Assembly (NCBI GenBank): GCA_017471325.1
Contig: JAFUUX010000273.1
Coordinates: 1-35,975, forward strand
DNA: 35,975 bases
Source of the DNA: Lachnospiraceae bacterium
GTDB taxonomy: Bacteria > Bacillota > Clostridia > Lachnospirales > Lachnospiraceae
Direction of reading: 5' to 3'
Below the pieces are notes generated by a model. It was given only the letters and a program-made list of their open reading frames with translations. It did not search any database and had not been told where the DNA came from. This document shows positions 8,348 through 16,136 of this stretch, in pieces (the stretch's first letter is position 1; every line of letters begins with the position of its first letter). The translations under genes and the position numbers were made by a program.

Positions 8348-9622
8348 ATGAGCGGACCGAAAGTGGATGTGGCAGAGATACGGCGCCAGGAAAAGATGAA
8401 ACTGGAAGCAGCGAGAACAGCACGAAAGGCATTGGCAGGAAAGATCAAACAGCTGCTGAAACAGATCGGGGATAACGGTGCGCTGGAACAGATGAGCCGG
8501 GAGCCGTCCCTGAAGCCGGCCTGTGATGAGATCCGGGGGCTGCAGGAGAAATATTCCGAGGAACTGACGGGATTGCTGAAAAAAGTCCGGAGCGGTAATG
8601 AAATGCTGGAGACAAAAGAGATCGAGCAGCGTATCGGAGAAATCACCGGTGAGTTTCAGAAACTGTATGAACAAAAAATGATCGTACTGAATGACCTGGC
8701 AGGAAGCAGTATCCAGTTCCGGGAGATGGAAAAGAACCGGCAGCAGCTGCAACAGATGCAGCAGAGGCGGATCGTGGAAGTGATGCAGGAAAGCAGCGGG
8801 GAAAGCGGTGTGTCCGCAGAGACGGTAGAAGAGGCGGCAGGGGTTTTTCGGATCGAATTTGAAAAGTTTATGACCGGCACGCATATGCTGAGTAAACACA
8901 AGCAGAGCATGCTGCTGCTGCAGCAGGATGTACAGGAAGTGATAGGGGGCGATTTCAGCCCGGAAAGAAAACTGAAACGCATCCGTCGCTTATATGATGA
9001 ATTTACAAAAATGGCAACGCATATCAGGGATGGCATGGAGGAGATCGAGGCTTTGTATGAGGAGTACCTTATGGAGAGTTTTGATCTGACCGACGGGATA
9101 CGGGAGATCGAAAGTTTTGGATCGAAAGAGGAACTGGAGAAAGAGATCGGGCAGGTAAAGCAGCTGGCAGACAGCAGTATGTCGAAAGAATATATCCGCA
9201 GGCAGATTGATGAAGTCATGGCGAAGCATGGTTATGACGTGGTACGTTCGGAACTGCTAAGTGAACTGAATGAGAGCGGCAGGATACTATACGGTGTGGA
9301 TCAGGCGACGGCCATTGATGTTTTTGTATCTGAAGGAAATCAGGTAACCATGCGTGTTGTGGGGATCGGTTTTGATACGGATATTTCTGCAGCAGAAGAT
9401 GAAAGGCTGTTTCAGCAGCAATGCGCCTTTTGCAGCATGCATCCGCAGATCACGCAGGAACTGGCCAATCGCGGCGTAGTGTTGCAGACAAAAAAACACA
9501 ATGCACCGGATAAGAAGTTTAACAAAAAGATCCGAACCGAAAATAAAACGGAAACGCAGTCCAAAAACCGGGCCAGGAAAGACCTGAAACAAACAGAACT
9601 GAAGAAAATGTACAGGGAGTAA
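8348..9622 (+). CDS. Coiled-coil protein of unknown function, first gene of cassette
   Basis: The 424-residue protein begins MSGPKVDVAEIRRQEKMKLE. Residues about 8-310 are almost wholly helical and charged (coiled coil), with no signal peptide or membrane segment. A small mixed domain follows (about 300-390: GYDVVRSELLSEL ... GRILYGVDQATAIDVFVSEG ... MRVVGIGFDTDISAAEDE, then CAFCSMHPQI), and the C-terminus is a basic, disordered tail (KKHNAPDKKFNKKIRTENK). I do not recognise a named family. The next gene starts 4 bases after its stop, so it belongs to the kinase/phosphatase/FHA/AAA+ operon. A scaffold or client of the AAA+ ATPase is plausible, but this is inference from position only. Confidence 0.8.
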   Translation: MSGPKVDVAEIRRQEKMKLEAARTARKALAGKIKQLLKQIGDNGALEQMSREPSLKPACDEIRGLQEKYSEELTGLLKKVRSGNEMLETKEIEQRIGEITGEFQKLYEQKMIVLNDLAGSSIQFREMEKNRQQLQQMQQRRIVEVMQESSGESGVSAETVEEAAGVFRIEFEKFMTGTHMLSKHKQSMLLLQQDVQEVIGGDFSPERKLKRIRRLYDEFTKMATHIRDGMEEIEALYEEYLMESFDLTDGIREIESFGSKEELEKEIGQVKQLADSSMSKEYIRRQIDEVMAKHGYDVVRSELLSELNESGRILYGVDQATAIDVFVSEGNQVTMRVVGIGFDTDISAAEDERLFQQQCAFCSMHPQITQELANRGVVLQTKKHNAPDKKFNKKIRTENKTETQSKNRARKDLKQTELKKMYRE

Positions 9623-9626
9623 AGCA

Positions 9627-10316
9627 ATGGCGATCATATGTAAACAATGTGGGTATGAAAACCCGGATGGGGCGGCCATCTGTGAGATCTGCGCGGAGGA
9701 ACTGACGGGGAATGTGCCTGCAGCGGATGTACCGGTTCACATGATACCGCAGGCACCGGCACAGACGGCGGCAGAGAGCATGAGCGTTTCGGCGCCGCAG
9801 CCGCAGAATGCCGTTGCGGCGGATGGCAGGGAGTATTATGTCATGTGCCCGGAATCCCAAACCAAGACGGTCCTGGAAAATGCGCAGGCGGACAGTTTCT
9901 TTTGCGCAGGCTGCAAAAAGCAGCATGAGATCGACGGATTCTTATGGGTGATCGAAAGCAGGGAAAAAGAACAGGCTCCCGGCACGGCAGCAGCGCAGGT
10001 GAAAGGGGATTCGTTATATCTGGAGGAACTGAATTCACATATCCGGATCGATATTGATAAAGAAGGCGGTACTTTGGGCAGATATGGAAAATATGGTGCA
10101 GAGTTTTTTCGCAGCAGAGGCCTTTTGAAGGTATCCGGCGAACACTGCCGGATCTCTTATCAATACGGAGACTGGATTCTGAAGCATATCAGCAGGACCA
10201 ATCAGACGATCTATAATAATATGGTACTGGAGGCGAATGCGCCTACGATACTTGAAGACGGCAAGATCCTTACCCTGGCAAATGCAGTATCCTTTGTGGT
10301 CAGGATCGGGACATGA
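9627..10316 (+). CDS. Zinc-ribbon and FHA-domain protein
   Basis: The 229-residue protein starts with a zinc ribbon (C5, C8, C19, C22 in CKQCGYENPDGAAICEIC), has a Pro/Ala-rich linker, a second cysteine cluster (C74, C93, C96) and a C-terminal FHA domain (about 140-229). FHA hallmarks are visible: GR (151-152), SGEH (S170, H173) and the N192/N197 loop before YNN. FHA domains bind phosphothreonine peptides, so this is the likely reader in an operon that also encodes a Ser/Thr kinase and a PP2C phosphatase. The start lies 4 bases after the previous stop, and the stop overlaps the next start (ATGA). Its phosphorylated partner is unknown; the repeats of the kinase at 13647 are one candidate. Confidence 0.85.
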   Translation: MAIICKQCGYENPDGAAICEICAEELTGNVPAADVPVHMIPQAPAQTAAESMSVSAPQPQNAVAADGREYYVMCPESQTKTVLENAQADSFFCAGCKKQHEIDGFLWVIESREKEQAPGTAAAQVKGDSLYLEELNSHIRIDIDKEGGTLGRYGKYGAEFFRSRGLLKVSGEHCRISYQYGDWILKHISRTNQTIYNNMVLEANAPTILEDGKILTLANAVSFVVRIGT

Positions 10317-10894
10317 AGATCGACAGGATCCTGGCACCGATCGAAACCTTAGGACCGGGACAGCGGCTGGTGATCTGGACCAGAGGGTGCAGCAAACACT
10401 GCAGGGGCTGTGCGAACCCGGAACTGTGGGATATTGCAGGAGCCAGGGAGTATGCAGTAGGGGATATCCTTCAGATCATCGGGAATATCAGTTCCACGAT
10501 GGAACTGAACGGCATCACCATCAGTGGCGGAGATCCGCTGGAACAACGCGAAGAACTGCTGCAGCTGACAGAGTCACTGGCAGCGCGTTTTGAAGATATC
10601 CTGGTCTATACAGGCTATGAATACAGGGAATTGGAAATGCTGTGGACCGGGAGGGATTTGGAACGGCTCAGGGCCTCAGTGGCGGTACTGATCGATGGTC
10701 CTTACCGCGAAGAGGAAAACAGGACGGATGTTGTATTGCGCGGATCGGCAAACCAGCAGATCATTTTTTTCAAAGAGCATCTGAAAACTTTATATGAAGC
10801 ATATCTGCAGAAAGGCAGAAAGATCCAGAATATCTATATGGGCAGGCAGCTGGTATCCGTCGGGATCCATAGCAGAAAGGAAACGCAGCCGTGA
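10313..10894 (+). CDS. NrdG-like radical SAM enzyme
   Basis: This 193-residue protein has the radical SAM cysteine motif CX3CX2C (C26, C30, C33 in GCSKHCRGC), the flanking NPELWD seen in the NrdG group, and GGDPL (72-76), which binds SAM. It aligns in pattern with activating enzymes of the anaerobic ribonucleotide reductase (GLRVVLWVSGCSHHCKGC in those). No NrdD or other glycyl-radical enzyme is encoded nearby, so it probably acts on something else in this operon. It overlaps the FHA gene (ATGA) and the AAA+ gene (GTGA), indicating tight translational coupling. Whether it makes a glycyl radical or another modification is not visible. Confidence 0.85.
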   Translation: MKIDRILAPIETLGPGQRLVIWTRGCSKHCRGCANPELWDIAGAREYAVGDILQIIGNISSTMELNGITISGGDPLEQREELLQLTESLAARFEDILVYTGYEYRELEMLWTGRDLERLRASVAVLIDGPYREEENRTDVVLRGSANQQIIFFKEHLKTLYEAYLQKGRKIQNIYMGRQLVSVGIHSRKETQP

Positions 10895-12771
10895 GAAAGA
10901 ACAGTGTGCCGAAATGGCAGCAGGAGATATCCAGTTTTAAAGGCATAAAGAGTACGTTTATCATAGAAGGGAATATTAACGATTTTTATCCCCTGTATGA
11001 GCGGACACAGGCAGATGAACCGCCAAAGGCGTTTGTGGATCTGAATATGACGCTCTTTAAGCTTTATAACGAGAATATGAATGAGAGCATTTATGATTTC
11101 ATGTTTTGCGATCCGGCGACCGGGATCTATAATAAATTCGGTGACCGTTTCGGGAATATCGAAGAGATGATGCAGAAATATTCCGGCGTGCCGGAGGGAG
11201 AGGAAAATCCTTTTTCCTTCGGGATCGATCGTATCTTTAAAAAAGCCTGCAAACTGGATGATATCGAAAAACTTTCTTCTACCATCCGGAATGCGATCGT
11301 AGATGCGGATCGGGAAAAACCGGTCTGTGTGGTGATGAGTTTTGCTTCCCGTTACATTTCCTCGCCGACGGCACTGGAGCCCGCGGAGAACAAGATGTTT
11401 TTAAATCTTCTGTTCGCGTCCCTAAATGCGGCCAGGATCCGGGATCAGTTTAATACACTGATCATGGTGGTGGAGAAGTTTAACGATCTGCCGGCCTGGT
11501 TTTTTTATAATAACCCGAATGTGAGAACGATCTCTATCCCCAATCCGGATAAAGAGATCCGTGCCGTGTTTATTGATAAAGAGTATACGGAATTTTCAAC
11601 GGATCCGGCCATGCAGAAAATCAAAGACAAATTTATCGATGTTACGGATGGCCTGAAGAACAGGGAATTAAAAGAACTGCGCAGCCTGTATCAGCGGATG
11701 CGGGCAAGAAAACCGGATACGGAACTTTTAGACGCGGTCTCGGTATATAAATATGGTATTATCGAGAATATGTGGCATTCCATAGATCAGGAAAAGATAT
11801 CGCATCTGGAGGAATTGCTTCAAAAGCGTGTTATGGGACAGGATCAGGCGATCGAAAAAACGGTCAATATCGTAAAGCGTGCAGTATCCGGGCTGTCAGG
11901 TCTGCAGCATTCTTCCGGGCAGAATAAACCGCGCGGCGTGCTCTTTTTTGCCGGTCCTACCGGAACCGGTAAGACGGAGCTGACGAAAGCGCTGGCAGAA
12001 CAGCTCTTTGGTGATGAGAATAACTGCATCCGTTTTGATATGAGTGAATATGCCGAGTCCCATGCCGATCAAAAATTATTCGGCGCACCGCCGGGATATG
12101 TGGGATATGAGGCAGGCGGCCAGCTGACCAATGCCATCAAGGAAAAACCGTTCTCGATCCTTTTATTCGATGAGATCGAAAAGGCGCATCCGTCCATCGT
12201 GGATAAGTTCCTGCAGATCCTGGAAGATGGCCGTATGACGGACGGCCAGGGAAATACGGTGTATTTTTCCGAAACGCTGATCATCTTTACCAGCAATCTG
12301 GGGATCACCCGGCAGTATATAGATGCCAGCGGAAGGGAATGCAGGGAGCAGCTGGTTTATCCAGGTGAAACCTATGCGGAGATACAGCCGAAGGTTTTGA
12401 GCGCTATCAAGGATCATTTTAAACCGGAGATGCTGAACCGTATCGGTAATAACGTGATCGTTTATGACTTTATCCGTCCGGAAGCCTCACGGTCGATCGT
12501 GAAGGGGCAGGTGGAGAAGATCAATGCACGGATCGAGAAACAGAACAAGATCAAAGTGGTGGTAACAGAGGATGTGCTGGAGCATTATTATAAACTTGCA
12601 GCCAGGGATGAGGTGCTGGAAATGGGCGGCCGTGGGATCGGCAACCTGATGGAAGACCGGTATATCAACCCACTGGCAGAGTATTTTTTTGAGGCTGGGA
12701 TCAAAGAGGGAGATACTGTGAATGCGGTGATCGCAGAAGGGAAGATTCAATTTACAAAAGAAACTTCATAG
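10891..12771 (+). CDS. Clp-type AAA+ ATPase with degenerate N-terminal AAA domain
   Basis: The 626-residue protein has a C-terminal ClpA/B D2-like module: MGQDQAIEK (about 315), Walker A GPTGTGKT (355-362), pore loop GYVG (402-405), Walker B ILLFDE (423-428), sensor region TLIIFTSNLG, arginine-finger region LNRIG and sensor 2 GGRGIGN near 575. Residues 1-290 look like a second AAA fold without a Walker A (FIIEGNIN, PVCVVMSFASRY, then a sensor-like NTLIMVVEKFNDLP and SIPNPDKEIR). Clp unfoldases remodel or unfold proteins as hexamers; there is no ClpP-binding (IGF/L) loop or N-domain that I can see. GTG start, overlapping the radical SAM gene by 4 bases. The substrate is unknown. Confidence 0.88.
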   Translation: MRKNSVPKWQQEISSFKGIKSTFIIEGNINDFYPLYERTQADEPPKAFVDLNMTLFKLYNENMNESIYDFMFCDPATGIYNKFGDRFGNIEEMMQKYSGVPEGEENPFSFGIDRIFKKACKLDDIEKLSSTIRNAIVDADREKPVCVVMSFASRYISSPTALEPAENKMFLNLLFASLNAARIRDQFNTLIMVVEKFNDLPAWFFYNNPNVRTISIPNPDKEIRAVFIDKEYTEFSTDPAMQKIKDKFIDVTDGLKNRELKELRSLYQRMRARKPDTELLDAVSVYKYGIIENMWHSIDQEKISHLEELLQKRVMGQDQAIEKTVNIVKRAVSGLSGLQHSSGQNKPRGVLFFAGPTGTGKTELTKALAEQLFGDENNCIRFDMSEYAESHADQKLFGAPPGYVGYEAGGQLTNAIKEKPFSILLFDEIEKAHPSIVDKFLQILEDGRMTDGQGNTVYFSETLIIFTSNLGITRQYIDASGRECREQLVYPGETYAEIQPKVLSAIKDHFKPEMLNRIGNNVIVYDFIRPEASRSIVKGQVEKINARIEKQNKIKVVVTEDVLEHYYKLAARDEVLEMGGRGIGNLMEDRYINPLAEYFFEAGIKEGDTVNAVIAEGKIQFTKETS

Positions 12772-12803
12772 TATGCGGTGTGTAAAGAAAACGTACAGGT
12801 TTT

Positions 12804-12852
12804 GTAACTATTCAGAAGGTAACTGTCAGAACCGGGGGTTCTGAACAGTTCC
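12804..12852. mobile_element. MITE-like palindromic element with 8-bp target duplication
   Basis: The ends are GTAACTATTCAGAA (12804-12817) and TTCTGAACAGTTCC (12839-12852). CAGGTTTT occurs directly outside both ends (12796-12803 and 12853-12860), a perfect 8-bp direct repeat. At 49 bp it is a shorter, reverse-oriented relative of the element at 1-140, lacking that copy's 94-base internal module. It lies between the AAA+ and phosphatase genes of the cassette. Confidence 0.85.
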
Positions 12853-12878
12853 CAGGTTTTCAGGAAAGGGGCGGGCAG

Positions 12879-13646
12879 GTGTTTTCGTACGCAGGGAAGG
12901 TTGATATCGGTGTATATGAGAAAGGGAATGATGACAGGCTGCTGATCGGGCCGCATCTGCTGACCGGCGGATCCTTTGCCGGAAAGACACAGCAGGATCA
13001 TATCATGGCAGTGGTCTGTGACGGCGTGGGCGGGATGGCAGAAGGAGGGCGCGCTGCGATGACTGCATTGGAACTCTTCAGCCATCTGGACCGGCCCGGT
13101 GTGACGCAGGAGGAGATCCGTGAGGCGGTCGAAACGGCAAACAGCCGATGCCGTAATCTGCAGAGTATTGAAAACCTGCATAACGGGCTTCGCACAACGA
13201 TCGCGGGCATTTATGCGGACAAAGACCGTTTTCTGGTTTTTAACGCGGGCGACAGCAGAGTGTACCGCTTCCGATACCGTTTCTTTTCACAGTTATCCAG
13301 GGATCATTCTTTAGTACAGGATATGGTGGATCTGGGAGAGATCTCGCCGGAAATGGCGAAAACACATCCAAAGAAAAACATCATTAACAAATGCATCGGA
13401 AATGCGGAAACAGTGGTGCCCAGGATCGTGGATCTGACAGAGGATTTTGTAAAGGATGATATCATCATGATCTGTTCGGACGGGATCTCGGATGAGGTGG
13501 AGGACGCGGAATTCCGGGAACTGATCATGGAACATAAGCAGGATGAAAGCCTGGAGGAATGCTGCGGACTGATCTGCCGGATGGCGATCGCAAAGGGATC
13601 GAAGGACAATATGAGTGTGATATTACTGCGCAGGGAGGGGGAATGA
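12879..13646 (+). CDS. PP2C-type protein serine/threonine phosphatase
   Basis: The 255-residue protein has the PPM/PP2C metal-binding motifs in order: KGNDD near the N-terminus, AVVCDGVGG (about 45-53), FNAGDSRVYRF (about 124-134), SRDHSL, IMICSDGISDEV (about 187-198) and SKDNMSVILL at the C-terminus. It should dephosphorylate phospho-Ser/Thr, the natural opponent of the kinase that starts directly after its stop. No membrane segment is present. The start is GTG at 12879 behind GGAAAGGGGCGGG. A short mobile element (12804-12852) lies just upstream, separating it from the AAA+ gene. Confidence 0.92.
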   Translation: MFSYAGKVDIGVYEKGNDDRLLIGPHLLTGGSFAGKTQQDHIMAVVCDGVGGMAEGGRAAMTALELFSHLDRPGVTQEEIREAVETANSRCRNLQSIENLHNGLRTTIAGIYADKDRFLVFNAGDSRVYRFRYRFFSQLSRDHSLVQDMVDLGEISPEMAKTHPKKNIINKCIGNAETVVPRIVDLTEDFVKDDIIMICSDGISDEVEDAEFRELIMEHKQDESLEECCGLICRMAIAKGSKDNMSVILLRREGE

Positions 13647-16103
13647 TTGGACGAGCAAAGGATACCGACAATGCCGCAGGCTGATGACGATATGGAGGAG
13701 CGGATCCCGACGATGCCTCAGGAGGACGGGGATACGGAGGAGCGGATCCCAACGATGCCTCAGGAGGACGGAGATACGGAGGAGCGGATCCCGACGATGC
13801 CCCAGGAGGAAGGGGATGTAGGGGAATGGATCCCGACGATGCCCCAGGAGGAAGGGGATGTAGGGGAGCGGATCCCGACGATGCCCCAGGAGGAAGGGGA
13901 TGTGGGGGAACGGATCCCGACGATGCCTCAGGACGCAGCAGGTACGGAGGAACGGATCCCGACAATGCCACAGTCTGTGGGTATGGCAGTACGGACGGGG
14001 ACCGGCAAAGCGGCCGCAGGCAGCGGGAAATACTTATTATCTGCGGATATGATGTTTACCGGGGAAAGCGGAAGGCGTTTCAGGATCGAAGGAGGGCATG
14101 TGATCAGCGCTGACAGCGGTGAATCACAGATATACGCGTGCAGCAGAGATGGAGATGAAAAAAAATATGTGGCACGCATTCTTCTTTCCGTTACGCCGGG
14201 ATCATCATTTGCCAGGAAGCGCACCCGGGATAAGGTGATCGCCTTTTTGACGAAAATACGGGATGAGCAGCATACGCATATCCTGCCGCTGATAGAATAC
14301 GGGACGATCCTGCTGCAGGGGAAAGAGTATTATGTGGAGATCTATCCTTGCTGCAAAAGCGGAGATCTTGGGAAAAGAAAGGGGCGGTTCAGTTACCGGG
14401 AATTGCATGATCAGGTGATACCGGCTCTGAACGAGGCACTGCACCGGTTTCACGGAGCAGGACTGGTACACCGGGATGTCAAACCGGATAACCTGTATCT
14501 GTATCAGGGTGAAGTGGTGATCGCGGATTTTGGCATTACCTGCGATCTGCGGGAAGATGGCTTTGCCACGGATAAAGAAAAAAACGGGACGCTGGGGTAT
14601 TATGCGCCTGAACTGATGGGACAGGCAGCTGTATGCGCATCGGATTATTATTCTTTCGGGCAGACTGTATGGACGCTGTACAACGGTGAAATGATGTACC
14701 GTAATATTCTGCGCAGGTATAAAGAAGAAGGGATCGCAGAACAACGTGCCCAGGTGAATAACGCCATGCTCACGAATACTTTTTACGGACTGGAGGAGAT
14801 CGATGAAAAAGACGCGTTCCTGGAGGTACTGATCCGCGGTCTGCTGCAGTATGCACCTTCTGCGCGTTTTGACTATGCAAAGGTGAAACGCTGGCTGGAA
14901 GGGGATAAGGGGCTGGCACGTGAGATCCCGGGGTATGAACAGTCAAAGATCTTTACACGTTCCATCCGGATATTTGGCAGGGAGTGCTGGGAGGATGAAG
15001 ATATCTGGAAAGGCATGTGTTCCCATTGGGATGATGCACTGTTTGCTTTATATGACGGGGTGCTAAAGAATTTTTACGGTATGCAGAATTTTGAGCATTC
15101 CTGTTTTTTGGATAAGATCATGAAGAAGTATACCCGGTGCTCCAATGAAAAAGCCATTCCGTTTCAGAATAATGTGGGACTGGCAAAGACGATCATGTAT
15201 CTGTCCGGCTACAAAGTGCTATGCTGGCGCGGGCAGATATACAACGATCTGGACGAGATCAGTCTGGCGCTGGAAGGATTTCTGGAACGCGGAGAGGCGG
15301 ATAATGATTACTATGGTCTGCTTTTCTCCGGATTGATCACGGAGTGGTATGAAAAGAAAAGCCCCCCGCAGCAACTGCAGCAAGAAGTGGTGGAAGCACT
15401 GCAGCTGGTTACGGATACGCTGAAAGCGGACAATAAAGGGGAAGGGATGTGTTTCTATTGGATGTATTTCCTGCTGTCGGCGGACAAAAGCAAACGGACG
15501 ATCTGCGGCTGTGACAGTCTGGAAGCATTTACCCGTTATCTGCTGGAGAAGCCGGGCAGGCTGTATGCGGATGAAAAGGATCAGCCGGTGGTGGATTCGC
15601 TGCGTTTTCTGGGATTGCTCTGCTTTTGGGGGTATGACCGCGTGGCCGGACGGTTTCGGAAGGGGCTGAAAAAGGAGTATGCGGAACGTTATGAACTGTT
15701 GTTTGATTTCATGGAGCAGCAGATGAAGACAGAAGAAGACAGGAAACTGGTAGACCACGCGTACTGCCATTATGGACCAAGAGGCTATCTGTGCTGGTGG
15801 AAGGAGCATCTGGATGAGTATCGTTATCAGGGGAGCAACAGCAGATCCTTAAAGGCGTCGATCGAAGCAGTGAAACTGGAGGAAAACGCAGGGATTCCGG
15901 TACAACGGGAGGCTTTTGCCAAGTTGAATACGCTGGCGCTGCAGTTTCTGGAAAAGATCGAGGCCGACCTGATCCTGGGCAGTATCGGCGTGCAGGGCTT
16001 TTCGGAGGATTTTATCTTTGCGGATAAACTGAGCTGTACCTGGCAGTATCTGTTCCTGGGGCAGATGGCACCGGTAGGATATAAGTATTCCCTGGGAATA
16101 TGA
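13647..16103 (+). CDS. Ser/Thr protein kinase with eight N-terminal IPTMPQ repeats
   Basis: The 818-residue protein opens with eight copies of a 14-residue unit centred on IPTMPQ, whose Thr falls at residues 8, 22, 36, 50, 64, 78, 92 and 106. The kinase domain (about 145-425) has HRDVKPDN (275-282), DFG (294-296) and APE (320-322). The usual beta-3 lysine appears replaced by Arg177 (YVARIL), so activity may be altered. Residues about 430-818 are helical with no recognised domain and no membrane segment. The start is TTG directly after the phosphatase stop; no better start exists in frame. The repeated threonines are possible autophosphorylation sites for the FHA protein of the same operon (inference). 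Confidence 0.9.
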   Translation: MDEQRIPTMPQADDDMEERIPTMPQEDGDTEERIPTMPQEDGDTEERIPTMPQEEGDVGEWIPTMPQEEGDVGERIPTMPQEEGDVGERIPTMPQDAAGTEERIPTMPQSVGMAVRTGTGKAAAGSGKYLLSADMMFTGESGRRFRIEGGHVISADSGESQIYACSRDGDEKKYVARILLSVTPGSSFARKRTRDKVIAFLTKIRDEQHTHILPLIEYGTILLQGKEYYVEIYPCCKSGDLGKRKGRFSYRELHDQVIPALNEALHRFHGAGLVHRDVKPDNLYLYQGEVVIADFGITCDLREDGFATDKEKNGTLGYYAPELMGQAAVCASDYYSFGQTVWTLYNGEMMYRNILRRYKEEGIAEQRAQVNNAMLTNTFYGLEEIDEKDAFLEVLIRGLLQYAPSARFDYAKVKRWLEGDKGLAREIPGYEQSKIFTRSIRIFGRECWEDEDIWKGMCSHWDDALFALYDGVLKNFYGMQNFEHSCFLDKIMKKYTRCSNEKAIPFQNNVGLAKTIMYLSGYKVLCWRGQIYNDLDEISLALEGFLERGEADNDYYGLLFSGLITEWYEKKSPPQQLQQEVVEALQLVTDTLKADNKGEGMCFYWMYFLLSADKSKRTICGCDSLEAFTRYLLEKPGRLYADEKDQPVVDSLRFLGLLCFWGYDRVAGRFRKGLKKEYAERYELLFDFMEQQMKTEEDRKLVDHAYCHYGPRGYLCWWKEHLDEYRYQGSNSRSLKASIEAVKLEENAGIPVQREAFAKLNTLALQFLEKIEADLILGSIGVQGFSEDFIFADKLSCTWQYLFLGQMAPVGYKYSLGI
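13662..13979 (+). repeat. 42-bp tandem repeat inside the kinase gene
   Basis: Eight units in perfect register encode the IPTMPQ repeats. The middle units are nearly identical in DNA (GCGGATCCCGACGATGCC is recurrent), implying recent expansion by slippage or recombination. Each unit carries a GGATCC site. The repeats lie wholly inside the coding frame and are not a CRISPR array. Confidence 0.9.
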
Positions 16104-16136
16104 ACTTCAGTGGACAGTTTGTAAGGAGGATGAGAG

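Noticed and set aside
8106..8351. An 81-residue plus-strand open frame before the cassette
   Set aside because: It lies across the palindromic element, has no family resemblance and overlaps the start of the coiled-coil gene.
13525..13971. Minus-strand Pro/Ser-rich repeat protein
   Set aside because: It is the antisense reading of the IPTMPQ repeats of the kinase gene.
13662..13979. CRISPR-like periodic repeats
   Set aside because: The 42-bp units are contiguous, without spacers, and code for an in-frame protein repeat.
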